From Candidatus Excrementavichristensenella intestinipullorum (GTDB taxonomy: Bacteria > Bacillota > Clostridia > Christensenellales > Aristaeellaceae): 51,934 nt of DNA. Each line of letters opens with the position of its first letter. Position 1 is the first letter of the stretch. The notes beneath the pieces were generated by a model. It did not search any database and was not told the DNA's origin. It worked only from the letters and a program-made list of their open reading frames with translations. Below are positions 8,513-16,640 of the stretch, piece after piece. Both the position numbers and the translations under genes were made by a program. The stretch lies in NCBI GenBank assembly GCA_018711685.1, contig DVHZ01000130.1, forward strand, positions 1-51,934, written 5' to 3'.

Positions 8513-9043
8513 TTATTCCTTGTCCTCGTCCTGACTGCTCTGGGCCACGGGCACGTTCTGGCAATTCATCTGGATGGCCTTTACCCGCTTGCCGCAGTGG
8601 GGGCAGATAAACAGCTGGTCCTCCCCGGCGTTCACGTCCACGCTGAACATGCCGCCGCACTCGGAGCACAGGCACCCGGCATACATGCCCAGATGCTCCT
8701 CGTCCACCTCGTCCTGGTCATCGCACTGGGAGTCTTCCTCGTCCTCGTCGAAGTCTTCCTCGTCGAAATCGTAATCGTCGTGGAAGTCCTCCTCGTCCTC
8801 ATCGTCGTCCTCGTCTTCTTCCTCCTCGTGGCACATCTCCAGTTCTTCCAAATCCTCGTCGATGCACTCCACGTAGTCGCTCAGCTCCTCAAAACCCTCG
8901 TCCAGAGCCTCCACCTTTTCCGATACCAGGTTCAGCGCCTCGATGATCTCCATCAGCAGCTTGCCCTCGTTGGCGCCGCTGTCGATCTTCATGCCCTCAG
9001 CCAGGCCCTTCAGGTAGGATACCTTATCGCTCAATGCGCTCAT
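8513..9043 (-). CDS. CD1247-type acidic zinc-ribbon protein
   Basis: This matches the family named after Clostridioides difficile CD1247; function unknown. Residues 1-65 form the conserved helical N-terminal domain (starting [18 protein letters not shown]). Residues ~66-110 are an extreme acidic stretch, almost only Asp and Glu with a few His, Tyr and Phe. Residues ~122-150 are a zinc ribbon with two CxxC-type knuckles (C-S-E-C and C-P-H-C). The ATG at 9043 is preceded by AAGGAG at 6 bases. It follows efp by 36 bases and is separated from ybaB by 133 bases with no recognisable feature. The acidic region might mimic nucleic acid or hold metal ions; this is speculation. Confidence 0.8.
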   Translation of the reverse strand: MSALSDKVSYLKGLAEGMKIDSGANEGKLLMEIIEALNLVSEKVEALDEGFEELSDYVECIDEDLEELEMCHEEEEDEDDDEDEEDFHDDYDFDEEDFDEDEEDSQCDDQDEVDEEHLGMYAGCLCSECGGMFSVDVNAGEDQLFICPHCGKRVKAIQMNCQNVPVAQSSQDEDKE

Positions 9044-9079
9044 TGTTTTCTCCTTATTCTGTCGCTTGGTCCCCGGCCT

Positions 9080-9637
9080 CTACATCCGGGACAGATACTC
9101 GCCGGTGCGGGTGTCGATCTGCAGAATGTCGCCAATCTCCACGAACAGGGGCACCTGCAGGGTGTATCCGGTCTCCACCGTGGCGGGCTTGGTGGTGTTG
9201 GAGGCGGTGTCGCCCTTGAAGCCCGGCTCGGTGTGGGTGACTTCCAACTCCACAAAGTTGGGCGCCGCCACGGAGAAGGGCTTACCCTTGAAGAAGCGGA
9301 TGGTCACGTTGGTGTTCTCCTTCACAAAGGGCTTGGCGTCCTCAAACTGCTCCTCGGTGAGCATCAGGTCGTCGTAGGTTTCGGTGTCCATGAAGTGATA
9401 CATATCCCCGTCGGCATAGCTGTACTGGTATTCCTTGGTTTCGATCATGGCCTTGGGCATCTTGTCGGTGGGGTTGAAGGTGCGCTCCAGCACCGCGCCG
9501 GTCATGATGTTCTTGATCTTGGTGCGCACGAAGGCGGCGCCCTTGCCCGGCTTTACGTGCTGGAAGTCCACGATGGTCCACACGCCGCCGTCCCACTCTA
9601 CCGTAATGCCCTTCTTAAAATCGCCTGCGGTAATCAT
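9080..9637 (-). CDS. efp: Translation elongation factor P
   Basis: EF-P relieves ribosome stalling at polyproline stretches. The 185 residues give the three-domain EF-P fold. The tip loop of domain I carries the conserved P-G-K-G with K32, the residue modified in other bacteria. The C-terminal block ends with the conserved D-T-R-T-G-E-Y. It has a strong GGAGG 10 bases before its ATG and lies 32 bases downstream of the M24 peptidase gene, the common Bacillota pepP-efp pair. No EpmA- or YmfI-type modification enzyme is in the window. Confidence 0.97.
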   Translation of the reverse strand: MITAGDFKKGITVEWDGGVWTIVDFQHVKPGKGAAFVRTKIKNIMTGAVLERTFNPTDKMPKAMIETKEYQYSYADGDMYHFMDTETYDDLMLTEEQFEDAKPFVKENTNVTIRFFKGKPFSVAAPNFVELEVTHTEPGFKGDTASNTTKPATVETGYTLQVPLFVEIGDILQIDTRTGEYLSRM

Positions 9638-9669
9638 GCTATATGTTCCTCCTTACAAAATTGATGGTT

Positions 9670-10731
9670 TTACAGGGTGATGAGCTCCTTGGGCGCGGTG
9701 ATCACGTTCACGTACCCTCCAGGGCGCAGGATCACCGTATCCTCTATGCGGCAGCCGCCCAGGCCCTGGATGTAGACCCCCGGCTCCACCGTCATCACAT
9801 GGCCTGCCTCCAGCACCGTATCGCAGGTGGAAGAAAAGTTGGGCGCTTCGTGAATCTCCAAACCTACCCCGTGCCCCAATCCATGGCCAAAAGCGCCGGG
9901 ATATGCCGGGTCGATTACCCGGCGGGCTACCTGGTCGATATCCCGGCATACCTTGCCCGGCTCGATCGCCTCCAGCGCCCGCAACTGGGCCTCCAGCACT
10001 GTGGCGTAAATCTTTTCCAGCGCCCCGCTTACCGGGCCGATGGCCACCGTACGGGTCATGTCGGTCTTGTAGCCTTCCACCTGAGCCCCGAAATCCAAGG
10101 TGAGCAGCTCGCCCTTCTCCAGCCGGTGCTCCGAGGCCACCGCGTGGGGCAGCGACCCGTTCACCCCCGCGCAGGCGATGGTGGAAAAGGCCGCCTCTTC
10201 GCTGCCGCCCTGAACCATCAAATCGTCCAGGAGGCGGCGCACCTCCAACTCGGTCATCCCCGGGCCGATGATCCCCAGAAGCTGGTCGAAGGCCCGGCAG
10301 GCGATTTCCGACGCCCGCAGGATCTTGTCCTGCTCAAAGGGCTCCTTCACCATCCGCAGCGCTTCCGGCAGGTTTTGCATCTCCATCAGCTCAACCCCCG
10401 GCAAGGCGCTCTCCAGCTCCCGGTATGCCTTCACCGTCATGTGCCCGGTCTCCACCGCCAGGCCTCCCTGCGCCCCCAGCAACTCCTTGACCCCTTGGGG
10501 CAGCTTGCGCTGGGCGTCCGTCTTCAGGCAGGGGCAGTCCCCCGCCTGGCGGCCGGCCTGCTCCACATAGCGAAAATCGGTGAGAATGGCCGCTTGGCTT
10601 TGGTCCAGGTATACCGCGCCCTCCCCCGTATATCCGGTCAGATAGCGCATGTTCTCGGGCTTGGTAATCAGGGCGGCGGGTATGCCCCGCTGCGCCATCA
10701 AGGCCCGCAGCTTCTCTCTTCTCTTCCTCAT
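9670..10731 (-). CDS. Xaa-Pro aminopeptidase-type M24 metallopeptidase
   Basis: The protein cleaves the N-terminal residue next to proline in peptides. At 353 residues it has a creatinase-like N-terminal domain (~1-130) and a pita-bread catalytic domain (~135-353). The metal ligands are visible: D in LTLDFGAQ and D in YKTDMTRTV, H in GLGHGVGLEIHEAP, E in VEPGVYI and E in RIEDTVIL. It is the first gene of the pepP-efp-CD1247-ybaB-recR-trxB string. Its ATG has GAGGG 5 bases upstream, and an extended -10 element lies at 10761-10769. Whether it is PepP (aminopeptidase) or PepQ (prolidase) cannot be settled from motifs; length and gene order favour the YqhT/PepP-like type. Confidence 0.9.
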   Translation of the reverse strand: MRKRREKLRALMAQRGIPAALITKPENMRYLTGYTGEGAVYLDQSQAAILTDFRYVEQAGRQAGDCPCLKTDAQRKLPQGVKELLGAQGGLAVETGHMTVKAYRELESALPGVELMEMQNLPEALRMVKEPFEQDKILRASEIACRAFDQLLGIIGPGMTELEVRRLLDDLMVQGGSEEAAFSTIACAGVNGSLPHAVASEHRLEKGELLTLDFGAQVEGYKTDMTRTVAIGPVSGALEKIYATVLEAQLRALEAIEPGKVCRDIDQVARRVIDPAYPGAFGHGLGHGVGLEIHEAPNFSSTCDTVLEAGHVMTVEPGVYIQGLGGCRIEDTVILRPGGYVNVITAPKELITL

Positions 10732-10760
10732 CTCGTCCCTCGCACCCAGTTATCCGGCTT

Positions 10761-10769
10761 ATTATACCA
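10761..10769 (-). promoter_or_regulatory. Extended -10 promoter upstream of the M24 peptidase
   Basis: The minus strand reads TGGTATAAT, a perfect -10 with its TG extension, 30 bases upstream of the start codon. No good -35 is seen, which extended -10 promoters tolerate. The 14-base context is identical to that of the aldo/keto reductase promoter at 47082. Confidence 0.6.
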
Positions 10770-10943
10770 CGCCTCGCCCCAAACTTCCAGCAAAGATTAT
10801 GAAAACTGGCACCTTTCCTTCACACGCCCGCCCCCTTGAACCCCCCCCCCGGCCCGTCCGGGGCCCATGGGGGCGGCCGGGACGCAGCGCGTTCGGGCCT
10901 GCCCATTCAGGGCCCCGGCGCGCGGCCCGTGGGGCGGGGCGGG

Positions 10944-11594
10944 TCAGCCCAGGGCCTTGAGCCCTTGGACGAAGGCCGCCGGGTCGTCGCTTCCGTAGAA
11001 GGCGCTGCCCGCCACCAGCACGTCGGCGCCCTGGGCCACCATGGCCCCGGCGGTGGACAGGCTCACCCCGCCGTCCACCTGGATCATGGCCTGTACCCCG
11101 GCGCTCTCCAACATCCGCCGGATCTCGCCGATCTTCTCCACCGCCCGGGGCAGCATCTTTTGCCCGCCGAACCCGGGGTTCACCGTCATCACCAGGGCCA
11201 GGTCGAAGTCGCCCAGCACATAGCGCAGGCACTCCGGCGAGGTGGCCGGGTTGAGGGACACCCCCGCCAGGCAGCCCAGCGCCCGGATTTGGCTCAACGC
11301 CCGCTGCAGATGGCAGGTGGCCTCGGCGTGAACCGTGATGATCCGCGCCCCGGCCTTGGCGAAGTCCTCAATATACCGCTCCGGCCTATCCACCATCAAA
11401 TGGGCGTCCACCGGCAGCGCACCGTACCCGGCCACCGCCTTGAGGATGCCCTGCCCGAAGCTGATGTTGGGCACAAAATTCCCGTCCATCACGTCGTAGT
11501 GCAGGTAATCGGCTCCCGCCTTCACCGCCAGGTCGATGGACCGGCGCAGTTCCAGAAAATCCGCCGACAACAGAGACGGCGCCACCTTAATCAT
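10944..11594 (-). CDS. rpe: Ribulose-phosphate 3-epimerase
   Basis: The enzyme interconverts D-ribulose 5-phosphate and D-xylulose 5-phosphate in the pentose phosphate pathway. The 216-residue TIM barrel shows the metal ligands H32, D34, H65 and D174 (in HYDVMDG, DAHLMV and VDGGVS) and the phosphate-binding MTVNPGFGGQ loop. It is the last gene of the long operon. Its start overlaps the end of rsgA by 8 bases, with GGAGGG 6 bases upstream. The next 212 bases toward the peptidase gene are GC-rich and hold no gene; thiN, which often follows rpe in Bacillota, is missing. Confidence 0.97.
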   Translation of the reverse strand: MIKVAPSLLSADFLELRRSIDLAVKAGADYLHYDVMDGNFVPNISFGQGILKAVAGYGALPVDAHLMVDRPERYIEDFAKAGARIITVHAEATCHLQRALSQIRALGCLAGVSLNPATSPECLRYVLGDFDLALVMTVNPGFGGQKMLPRAVEKIGEIRRMLESAGVQAMIQVDGGVSLSTAGAMVAQGADVLVAGSAFYGSDDPAAFVQGLKALG

Positions 11595-12465
11595 AGCGTT
11601 CCCTCCACCTTTCCCGCATTTCCTCGTATAGCTCGCAATAGCGCCCGTGGCGCTCCCCGCTTACCAGTCCCGCCTCCACCGCTTCTTTCACCGCGCAGCC
11701 CGGCTCCTTGTAGTGGGCGCAGGGTTGAAAGCGGCACTTGTCCCCATAGGGCTGAAACTCCGGATACAGCCCGGCCAGCTCCGCCGGGTCCATCGTCTTC
11801 ATCTCCAGCAGGCTGAATCCGGGGGTGTCCAGTACCTTGCCGCCCCCAGGCACCTGAATCAGCTGGGTGTGCCGGGTGGTGTGCTTGCCCCGGTCGATCT
11901 TCTCCGACAGCGCCCCGGTGGACAGCTCCAGCCCGTACAGCCGGTTGATCAGGGTGGACTTGCCCACCCCCGACTGCCCTCCGAAAGCGTGTACCGTGCC
12001 CCCCAGGGCCTCCCCCAGGGCCTCTACGCCCTGCCCCGTGGCCGCCGACAGCACAAAGGTCCCCGCCGCGCCGCCCCGGTACTGCTGGGCCAGGGCCAGC
12101 GCCCCTTGGGGGTCCTCCTCCGCCTTGTTCACCGCCACCAAGGGCGATATCCCCGCCTGGCGACACAGCAGCAGCAGCCGGTCGGCCAACAGCAAGTCGG
12201 CCTTGGGGAACCCCGCCGACAGCGTAATCACCAGGTAGTCTATGTTTGCCACCGCCGGGCGGACCAGGCTGTTGCGCCGGGGCAGGATGGCGGTAAGCCA
12301 ACTGTTTTCCTCTCCCTCCCCCAGGGTGAAGCGCACGTAATCCCCCACCAGGGGGGTGAGGCGCTGGCGGCGGAGCTTGGCCTGAGCTCTGAGGGTATAG
12401 CATCGCCCCGCCTGGTCCATCACCGTATAAAATCCGCCTACGCCCCGCAAGATTTGTCCTTCCAC
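11587..12465 (-). CDS. rsgA: Ribosome small subunit-dependent GTPase A
   Basis: RsgA is a circularly permuted GTPase that checks late 30S maturation. It has an OB fold (residues ~1-70), a G domain in the order G4 (VNKAEE), G1 (GQSGVGKST) and G3 (DTPGFS), and a C-terminal zinc domain with Cys and His ligands (CRFQPCAH...C). I chose the GTG at 12465 (292 residues), where GAAGGG lies 6 bases upstream. The frame stays open for 62 more codons into a GC-rich inverted repeat, but that part is Gly/Pro/Arg-rich and unlike any RsgA. Downstream it overlaps rpe; upstream 186 bases of palindromic DNA separate it from prkC. Confidence 0.93.
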   Translation of the reverse strand: MEGQILRGVGGFYTVMDQAGRCYTLRAQAKLRRQRLTPLVGDYVRFTLGEGEENSWLTAILPRRNSLVRPAVANIDYLVITLSAGFPKADLLLADRLLLLCRQAGISPLVAVNKAEEDPQGALALAQQYRGGAAGTFVLSAATGQGVEALGEALGGTVHAFGGQSGVGKSTLINRLYGLELSTGALSEKIDRGKHTTRHTQLIQVPGGGKVLDTPGFSLLEMKTMDPAELAGLYPEFQPYGDKCRFQPCAHYKEPGCAVKEAVEAGLVSGERHGRYCELYEEMRERWRERYD

Positions 12466-12555
12466 GCCGCGCCCTTCACTTCCTTTCCGGTGCGGTCCTG
12501 CCCGCTTCCCCTCTCGGTTTTCCGCCCGGCCAACCCCCAACGCCGGAGCGGCCCT

Positions 12556-12648
12556 GGGGCCCGGCTTCAGCCGGGCCCCGGCCCATCCGGCCCCGGCCCC
12601 CTGCCGGGCCGCTGCGCGGCCCGGCAGGGGGCCGGGGCCGGATGGGCC
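12556..12648. repeat. Back-to-back GC-rich inverted repeats between prkC and rsgA
   Basis: Two palindromes abut. The first (12556-12579) has 10-bp arms GGGGCCCGGC/GCCGGGCCCC and a TTCA loop. The second (12580-12648) is a perfect 33-bp inverted repeat with a 3-base loop, ending 3 bases past the prkC stop codon. No T-run follows on the minus strand, so it is not a standard terminator. It may block read-through, protect a 3' end, or be a mobile palindromic repeat. Confidence 0.9.
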
Positions 12649-12651
12649 CAT

Positions 12652-14493
12652 TTATTCGTCGGCCACGAATTCGATATCCTTTTCCGTAACCAACTCTCCG
12701 TCCAAATACAGCCGCACCGTATGCATCCCCGGCTCAAAGCTGTCCAGGTTCAGGGTAATCTCCTGCTGCTCCTCCTCCAGGGTCGCCCGGTACACTTCCC
12801 GCTCCCCGGTGGACTCCAGCAGGGTGCATACCACCTCCACGCCGTGCTCCGAGGCCTGCACGCCGATGGTGACCTGGGCACGGCAGGTAACCGGCATGGC
12901 CTGGCTCACCGTCACGTCAATGCTTTCCCCCATCAGCGCCAATGTGCCGGCCTCCACGCTCTGATCCACCACCAGCCCCGCGTCCATCTCGTCGATGGCC
13001 TCGGTGACCTGGCCCAGCACGAATCCGCTGGCCACCAGCAGCCCATTGGCCTCCTCCACGGTATAGCCGTACAGGTCGGGGACGCTGGCGCTCTCGCCGC
13101 TGACGGTCAAGTCCACCCGGTCGCCGGGCTTCACCCATTGGTTTACCGTGGGGGATTGGCCCACCACGATGCCCGGCTCCGCTCCGGAGATCTCCAGGCG
13201 CACGTCGCCCAGCACCAAATCGTTCTCCTCGATCACCCGCACCGCCTCGGAGCGGGTCAGCTCCAGCAGCTTGGGCATCATCAGCCCCTCCACCCCCATG
13301 GACACCACCAGCCTAACCCGGTCGCCGGGCCACACCGGTTCCCCGGGCTGGGGGTACTGCTCCAGGATATGGCCGTAGCGCACCTGGCCGTCGTGGCGCT
13401 CCTCCAGGGTGTACTGCACGTCCAGTTCCTCCAGGTACTCCACCGCTTCCTCTAGGTCCAGCTGCAGCAGGTTGGGCATATCCAGGCGCACGAAGAAGTA
13501 CCGGTACAGCCTGCTGCCGTAGTACAGCCCGCCGGTGACCAGGATGAGGCATCCCAGGATGATGGCCCAGCGCCGGGCCTTGCGCCACAGCCCGGCCCGG
13601 CCGCCCATGGCCTTGATCCGGGCCCGCAGCCCGCTGGGGACGTCGGGCTTGTCCACAAAGCCGCCCCTGGGGTTGCGGATGGCCTTTTTCAGGTCCCGGG
13701 CCATCTCTGCGGCGCTCTGGTAGCGGAAGGCCGCCTCCTTGTCCAGCGCCTTCAGGATCACCTCATCCAGGCCCTTGGACACCGTGGGTTCCAGGGACCG
13801 GGCGCTGCGGGGCGGCTCCTGAACGTGCTTCAGGGCCACCGAGATGGGGGTCTCCCCGTCGAAGGGCACCTCTCCGGTGACCATCTCGTAGAGCACCACC
13901 CCCACCGAATACAGGTCGCTCTTTTCGTCGGCCACCTGGCCCGACGCCTGCTCCGGGGAGAAGTAGTGTACCGAGCCCAGCACGTTGCTGCCGTCGGTAT
14001 AGGTCTGGGTGGAGGCGTTGGTGGCCCGGGCGATGCCGAAATCGGCCACCTTGATGTTGCCCTCCACGTCCACCAGGATGTTCTGGGGCTTGATGTCCCG
14101 GTGCACCACGTGGGAACGGTGGGCGCAGTCCACCGCCGCCAGTATCTTGAGGGTGATCTGGACCGCCCGCTCGGGCTTGATGCGCCCGGCCTGGCGGATG
14201 ACTTCCTTCAGGGTGCGCCCCCGCACGTACTCCATGACGATATAGCGGGTATCCCCGTCCTGGCCCACGCCGTAGATGCCCACGATGTTCTCGTGGCTCA
14301 TCTTGGAGGCGGCCTGGGCCTCCAGGTTAAAGCGGCGCACGAAGTCCTGATCCTCGTTGTACTCGCTGCGCAGGATCTTCACCGCCACCTCCCGGCCCAG
14401 CTCCTTGTCCCAGGCCAGGTAGACCACCGCCATGCCCCCGGACCCGATCTGGTCCCCCAGCACGTAACGGCCGGACAATATCCTGTCGCTCAT
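12652..14493 (-). CDS. prkC: PASTA-domain Ser/Thr protein kinase (PrkC/StkP type)
   Basis: This is a membrane kinase that senses muropeptides or lipid II and phosphorylates cell-division, cell-wall and translation proteins. The cytoplasmic kinase domain (~8-270) has Gly loop IGSGGMAVVY (~16-25), K39, HRD (131-133) and DFG (151-153). A juxtamembrane linker is followed by one membrane helix (~309-327) and three extracytoplasmic PASTA repeats (~337-402, 403-469, 470-535). A ~78-residue beta-rich domain then ends the protein. The start overlaps the prpC stop by 4 bases (ATGA) with GGAGG upstream. PASTA kinases here usually have one to five repeats; the extra C-terminal domain is of unknown use. 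Confidence 0.96.
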   Translation of the reverse strand: MSDRILSGRYVLGDQIGSGGMAVVYLAWDKELGREVAVKILRSEYNEDQDFVRRFNLEAQAASKMSHENIVGIYGVGQDGDTRYIVMEYVRGRTLKEVIRQAGRIKPERAVQITLKILAAVDCAHRSHVVHRDIKPQNILVDVEGNIKVADFGIARATNASTQTYTDGSNVLGSVHYFSPEQASGQVADEKSDLYSVGVVLYEMVTGEVPFDGETPISVALKHVQEPPRSARSLEPTVSKGLDEVILKALDKEAAFRYQSAAEMARDLKKAIRNPRGGFVDKPDVPSGLRARIKAMGGRAGLWRKARRWAIILGCLILVTGGLYYGSRLYRYFFVRLDMPNLLQLDLEEAVEYLEELDVQYTLEERHDGQVRYGHILEQYPQPGEPVWPGDRVRLVVSMGVEGLMMPKLLELTRSEAVRVIEENDLVLGDVRLEISGAEPGIVVGQSPTVNQWVKPGDRVDLTVSGESASVPDLYGYTVEEANGLLVASGFVLGQVTEAIDEMDAGLVVDQSVEAGTLALMGESIDVTVSQAMPVTCRAQVTIGVQASEHGVEVVCTLLESTGEREVYRATLEEEQQEITLNLDSFEPGMHTVRLYLDGELVTEKDIEFVADE

Positions 14494-15215
14494 GGCCGTT
14501 CCTCCTCATAGGGAACCACCAGGGCGGTAATGTTGTCCCCGCCGCCCCGCCTAAGGGCCTCGTCCACCATCCAGCGCAGCTTGTCCTCCCAGGACAGGGA
14601 CTGATTCATGATCCGGGCCAGCTCCACGCCCCGCAGGTAGTTGGTCAGCCCGTCGGTACACAGCAGCCAGGCGTCTCCGGGCTGGAAATCCAGCTTGATC
14701 ACGTCGGGGGTCACCCGCCGCCCGGTGCCCAGGGCACGGGTGATGAAGTTGCGCTGGGGATGGTTCCGGGCCTCCCGGGGGGTGATCTCCCCTTTCTCCA
14801 CCAGCTCGTTTACCAGGGAATGGTCGTTGGACAGCTGCATCAGCGCCCGGTTCCTCAGCAGGTACGCCCGGCTGTCCCCTACATGGGACAGGTACACGTA
14901 ATCCGGCCCGAACCACAGGGCGGTCAGGGTGGTGCCCATGCCCCGCAGGCTCCGGTCCCCCTGACCCCGTTGGTAGATGGCCGCGTTGGCCTTTTCCACC
15001 GCCTGGACCAGGCTGGCCTCCTCCACGCGCTCGCCCGCCTCCCGAAGGGCCTGGGTGAATACCTCTATGGCCAGGGCGCTGGCCACCTCTCCCGCCTTGT
15101 GCCCGCCCATGCCGTCGGCCACTGCGGCGAACCGCTCCCGCTCCTTGGGCAGGTAATAGGCGTCCTCGTTCAGGGGACGCACCTTGCCCACGTCGCTCAA
15201 GCCATATGCCTTCAT
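14490..15215 (-). CDS. prpC: PP2C-family Ser/Thr protein phosphatase (PrpC/Stp type)
   Basis: This is the Mn/Mg-dependent phosphatase that reverses PrkC. The 241 residues carry the PP2C motifs: SDVGKVRPLNEDAYY (~6-20), VADGMGGHKAGE (~33-44), TDGLTNYL and the distal GGGDNITALVV. It has no membrane segment. GGGAGGTG lies 7 bases before the ATG. The stop overlaps the prkC start, so the kinase and phosphatase are translated together, as in most Bacillota; rlmN lies just upstream (15 bases). Confidence 0.96.
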   Translation of the reverse strand: MKAYGLSDVGKVRPLNEDAYYLPKERERFAAVADGMGGHKAGEVASALAIEVFTQALREAGERVEEASLVQAVEKANAAIYQRGQGDRSLRGMGTTLTALWFGPDYVYLSHVGDSRAYLLRNRALMQLSNDHSLVNELVEKGEITPREARNHPQRNFITRALGTGRRVTPDVIKLDFQPGDAWLLCTDGLTNYLRGVELARIMNQSLSWEDKLRWMVDEALRRGGGDNITALVVPYEEERP

Positions 15216-15230
15216 CGCCCCGCACCTCCC

Positions 15231-16304
15231 TTATTCCGGCTTTTCCGTCCCTTCATCTCCCGCCTGCCGCCCGGCTTCGGCCAGGAACCGCCTGCGCAGC
15301 TGGCCGCAAGCGCCCTGGATATCGGCTCCCATCTCCCGCCGCCGGGTCACCGAGATGTGCCGCCGCTCCAGCTCCTCCATAAATTCCTCCACCTGCTTCC
15401 TGGACGGCGCGTCCAGTCCCCGCTCCGCCACCCGGTTCAGGGGGATCAGGTTCACGTGGCAGCGCATGCCCCGCAGCCGGCTTGCCAGCTCCGCCGCGTG
15501 CTCCCGCCGGCAGTTGATCTCCCGGATCAGCGCGTACTCGATCACCCCCCGCCGGCCCGTCCGCCCGATATACCGGCTCAGGGCCGCCAGGGTATCCTCC
15601 ATGGAATAGGCCCGGGCCACCGGCATGATCCGGCGGCGTATGGCGTCGTTGGGGGCGTGAAGGGACAGGGATAAGGTCACCGGTATGCCCTCCCCGGCAA
15701 ACCGGTCCATCTTCTCCACCAGCCCGCAGGTGGACAGGGAGATGCCCCGCACCGACAGATTCAGCCCCTGGGGATGGGTGATCAGCCGCAAAAAATCCAC
15801 CACGTTCTGGTAGTTGTCAAAGGGCTCCCCGCTGCCCATCAGCACCAGGTTGCCCACCCGGGCTCCCTCCCCCTGAAGCACCCGGTTGGCCAGCAGCACC
15901 TGCCCCGCCATCTCCCCGGCGGTCAGGTTCCGGGCGCAGCCCTCCAGGGTGGAGGCGCAAAAAGCGCAGCCCATCCTGCACCCCACCTGGGTGGAAAGGC
16001 ACAGGGTGTAGCCGTACTTGTAGCGCATCAGCACCCCTTCCACCAGGTTGCCATCCATCAGCTGAAACAGAAACTTGCGGGTGCCGTCCAGCTGGGAGAC
16101 CCGCTCCTGGCAAATCTGCACCGGATTGGCCACCGCCTCCCGGCGCATCTGCTCCCGCAGAGCGGCGGGCAGGTTGCTCATCTGGCCGATGTCCGCCCCC
16201 GCCCACACCCATTTGGACAGCTGATCGCCCCGGAAGGCGCTCTGGCCCTTGTCCACCATATAGCCGGTCAATTGCTCCGGCGTCATGCCGCACAGCTGGA
16301 TCAT
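15231..16304 (-). CDS. rlmN: Dual-specificity 23S rRNA/tRNA adenine-C2 methyltransferase
   Basis: RlmN is a radical-SAM enzyme methylating C2 of A2503 in 23S rRNA and A37 of some tRNAs. The cluster ligands C109, C113 and C116 (in VGCRMGCAFC) and the methyl-carrying C333 near the C-terminus (ACGQLRR) are present; the GSGEP motif (SAM binding) lies at ~157. At 357 residues it has normal length. GGAGG sits 4 bases before the ATG. Upstream, toward rsmB, a 306-base spacer contains only repeats. Confidence 0.97.
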   Translation of the reverse strand: MIQLCGMTPEQLTGYMVDKGQSAFRGDQLSKWVWAGADIGQMSNLPAALREQMRREAVANPVQICQERVSQLDGTRKFLFQLMDGNLVEGVLMRYKYGYTLCLSTQVGCRMGCAFCASTLEGCARNLTAGEMAGQVLLANRVLQGEGARVGNLVLMGSGEPFDNYQNVVDFLRLITHPQGLNLSVRGISLSTCGLVEKMDRFAGEGIPVTLSLSLHAPNDAIRRRIMPVARAYSMEDTLAALSRYIGRTGRRGVIEYALIREINCRREHAAELASRLRGMRCHVNLIPLNRVAERGLDAPSRKQVEEFMEELERRHISVTRRREMGADIQGACGQLRRRFLAEAGRQAGDEGTEKPE

Positions 16305-16483
16305 GGTTCCTCCCCCGCCGGACTGCGGCTGCGTCCCCGCTAGCCTTGCCGTCCCGGCCCGGTTTTGTCCGCCGTTGACGCTTCCGGCCCCCGGCCCGGT
16401 TCTGCAACCGGCCGTTCCCGTCCGGCCTTCCGCCTTTCGCCCAATCGCTCCCGGGTTTGGGCGTCCCGGCCCTCCTCATCGGT

Positions 16484-16640
16484 CTTGCCGGATCAGCCGG
16501 GCGCCTCCCTTCACCGGCCCTCCAGGGACCGGCCCTTTCGCCCTTCTCAGCCTCTTGCCGGAGCCAGCCGGCCCCCTACCAGTCTCCAGAGACCGGCCCT
16601 TTCGCCCATCTCAGCCCTCTTCCCGGATCAGCCGGGCGAT
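16484..16640. repeat. Degenerate direct repeats spanning the rsmB 3' end and rsmB-rlmN spacer
   Basis: The rest of the 306-base gene-free spacer (16305-16483) shows only GC-rich sequence. From 16484 the element CTTGCCGGA-CAGCCGG recurs at 16484, 16554 and 16619 (the last is the coding end of rsmB). The block CCAGGGACCGGCCCTTTCGC at 16522 recurs nearly exactly at 16586. The period is ~64-70 bases. It looks like tandem duplication of the rsmB terminus followed by decay. Confidence 0.7.

Noticed and set aside
12466-12651. 62-codon N-terminal extension of rsgA
   Set aside because: The extension is translated palindromic GC repeat. The GTG at 12465 has a ribosome site and gives the family's normal N-terminus.
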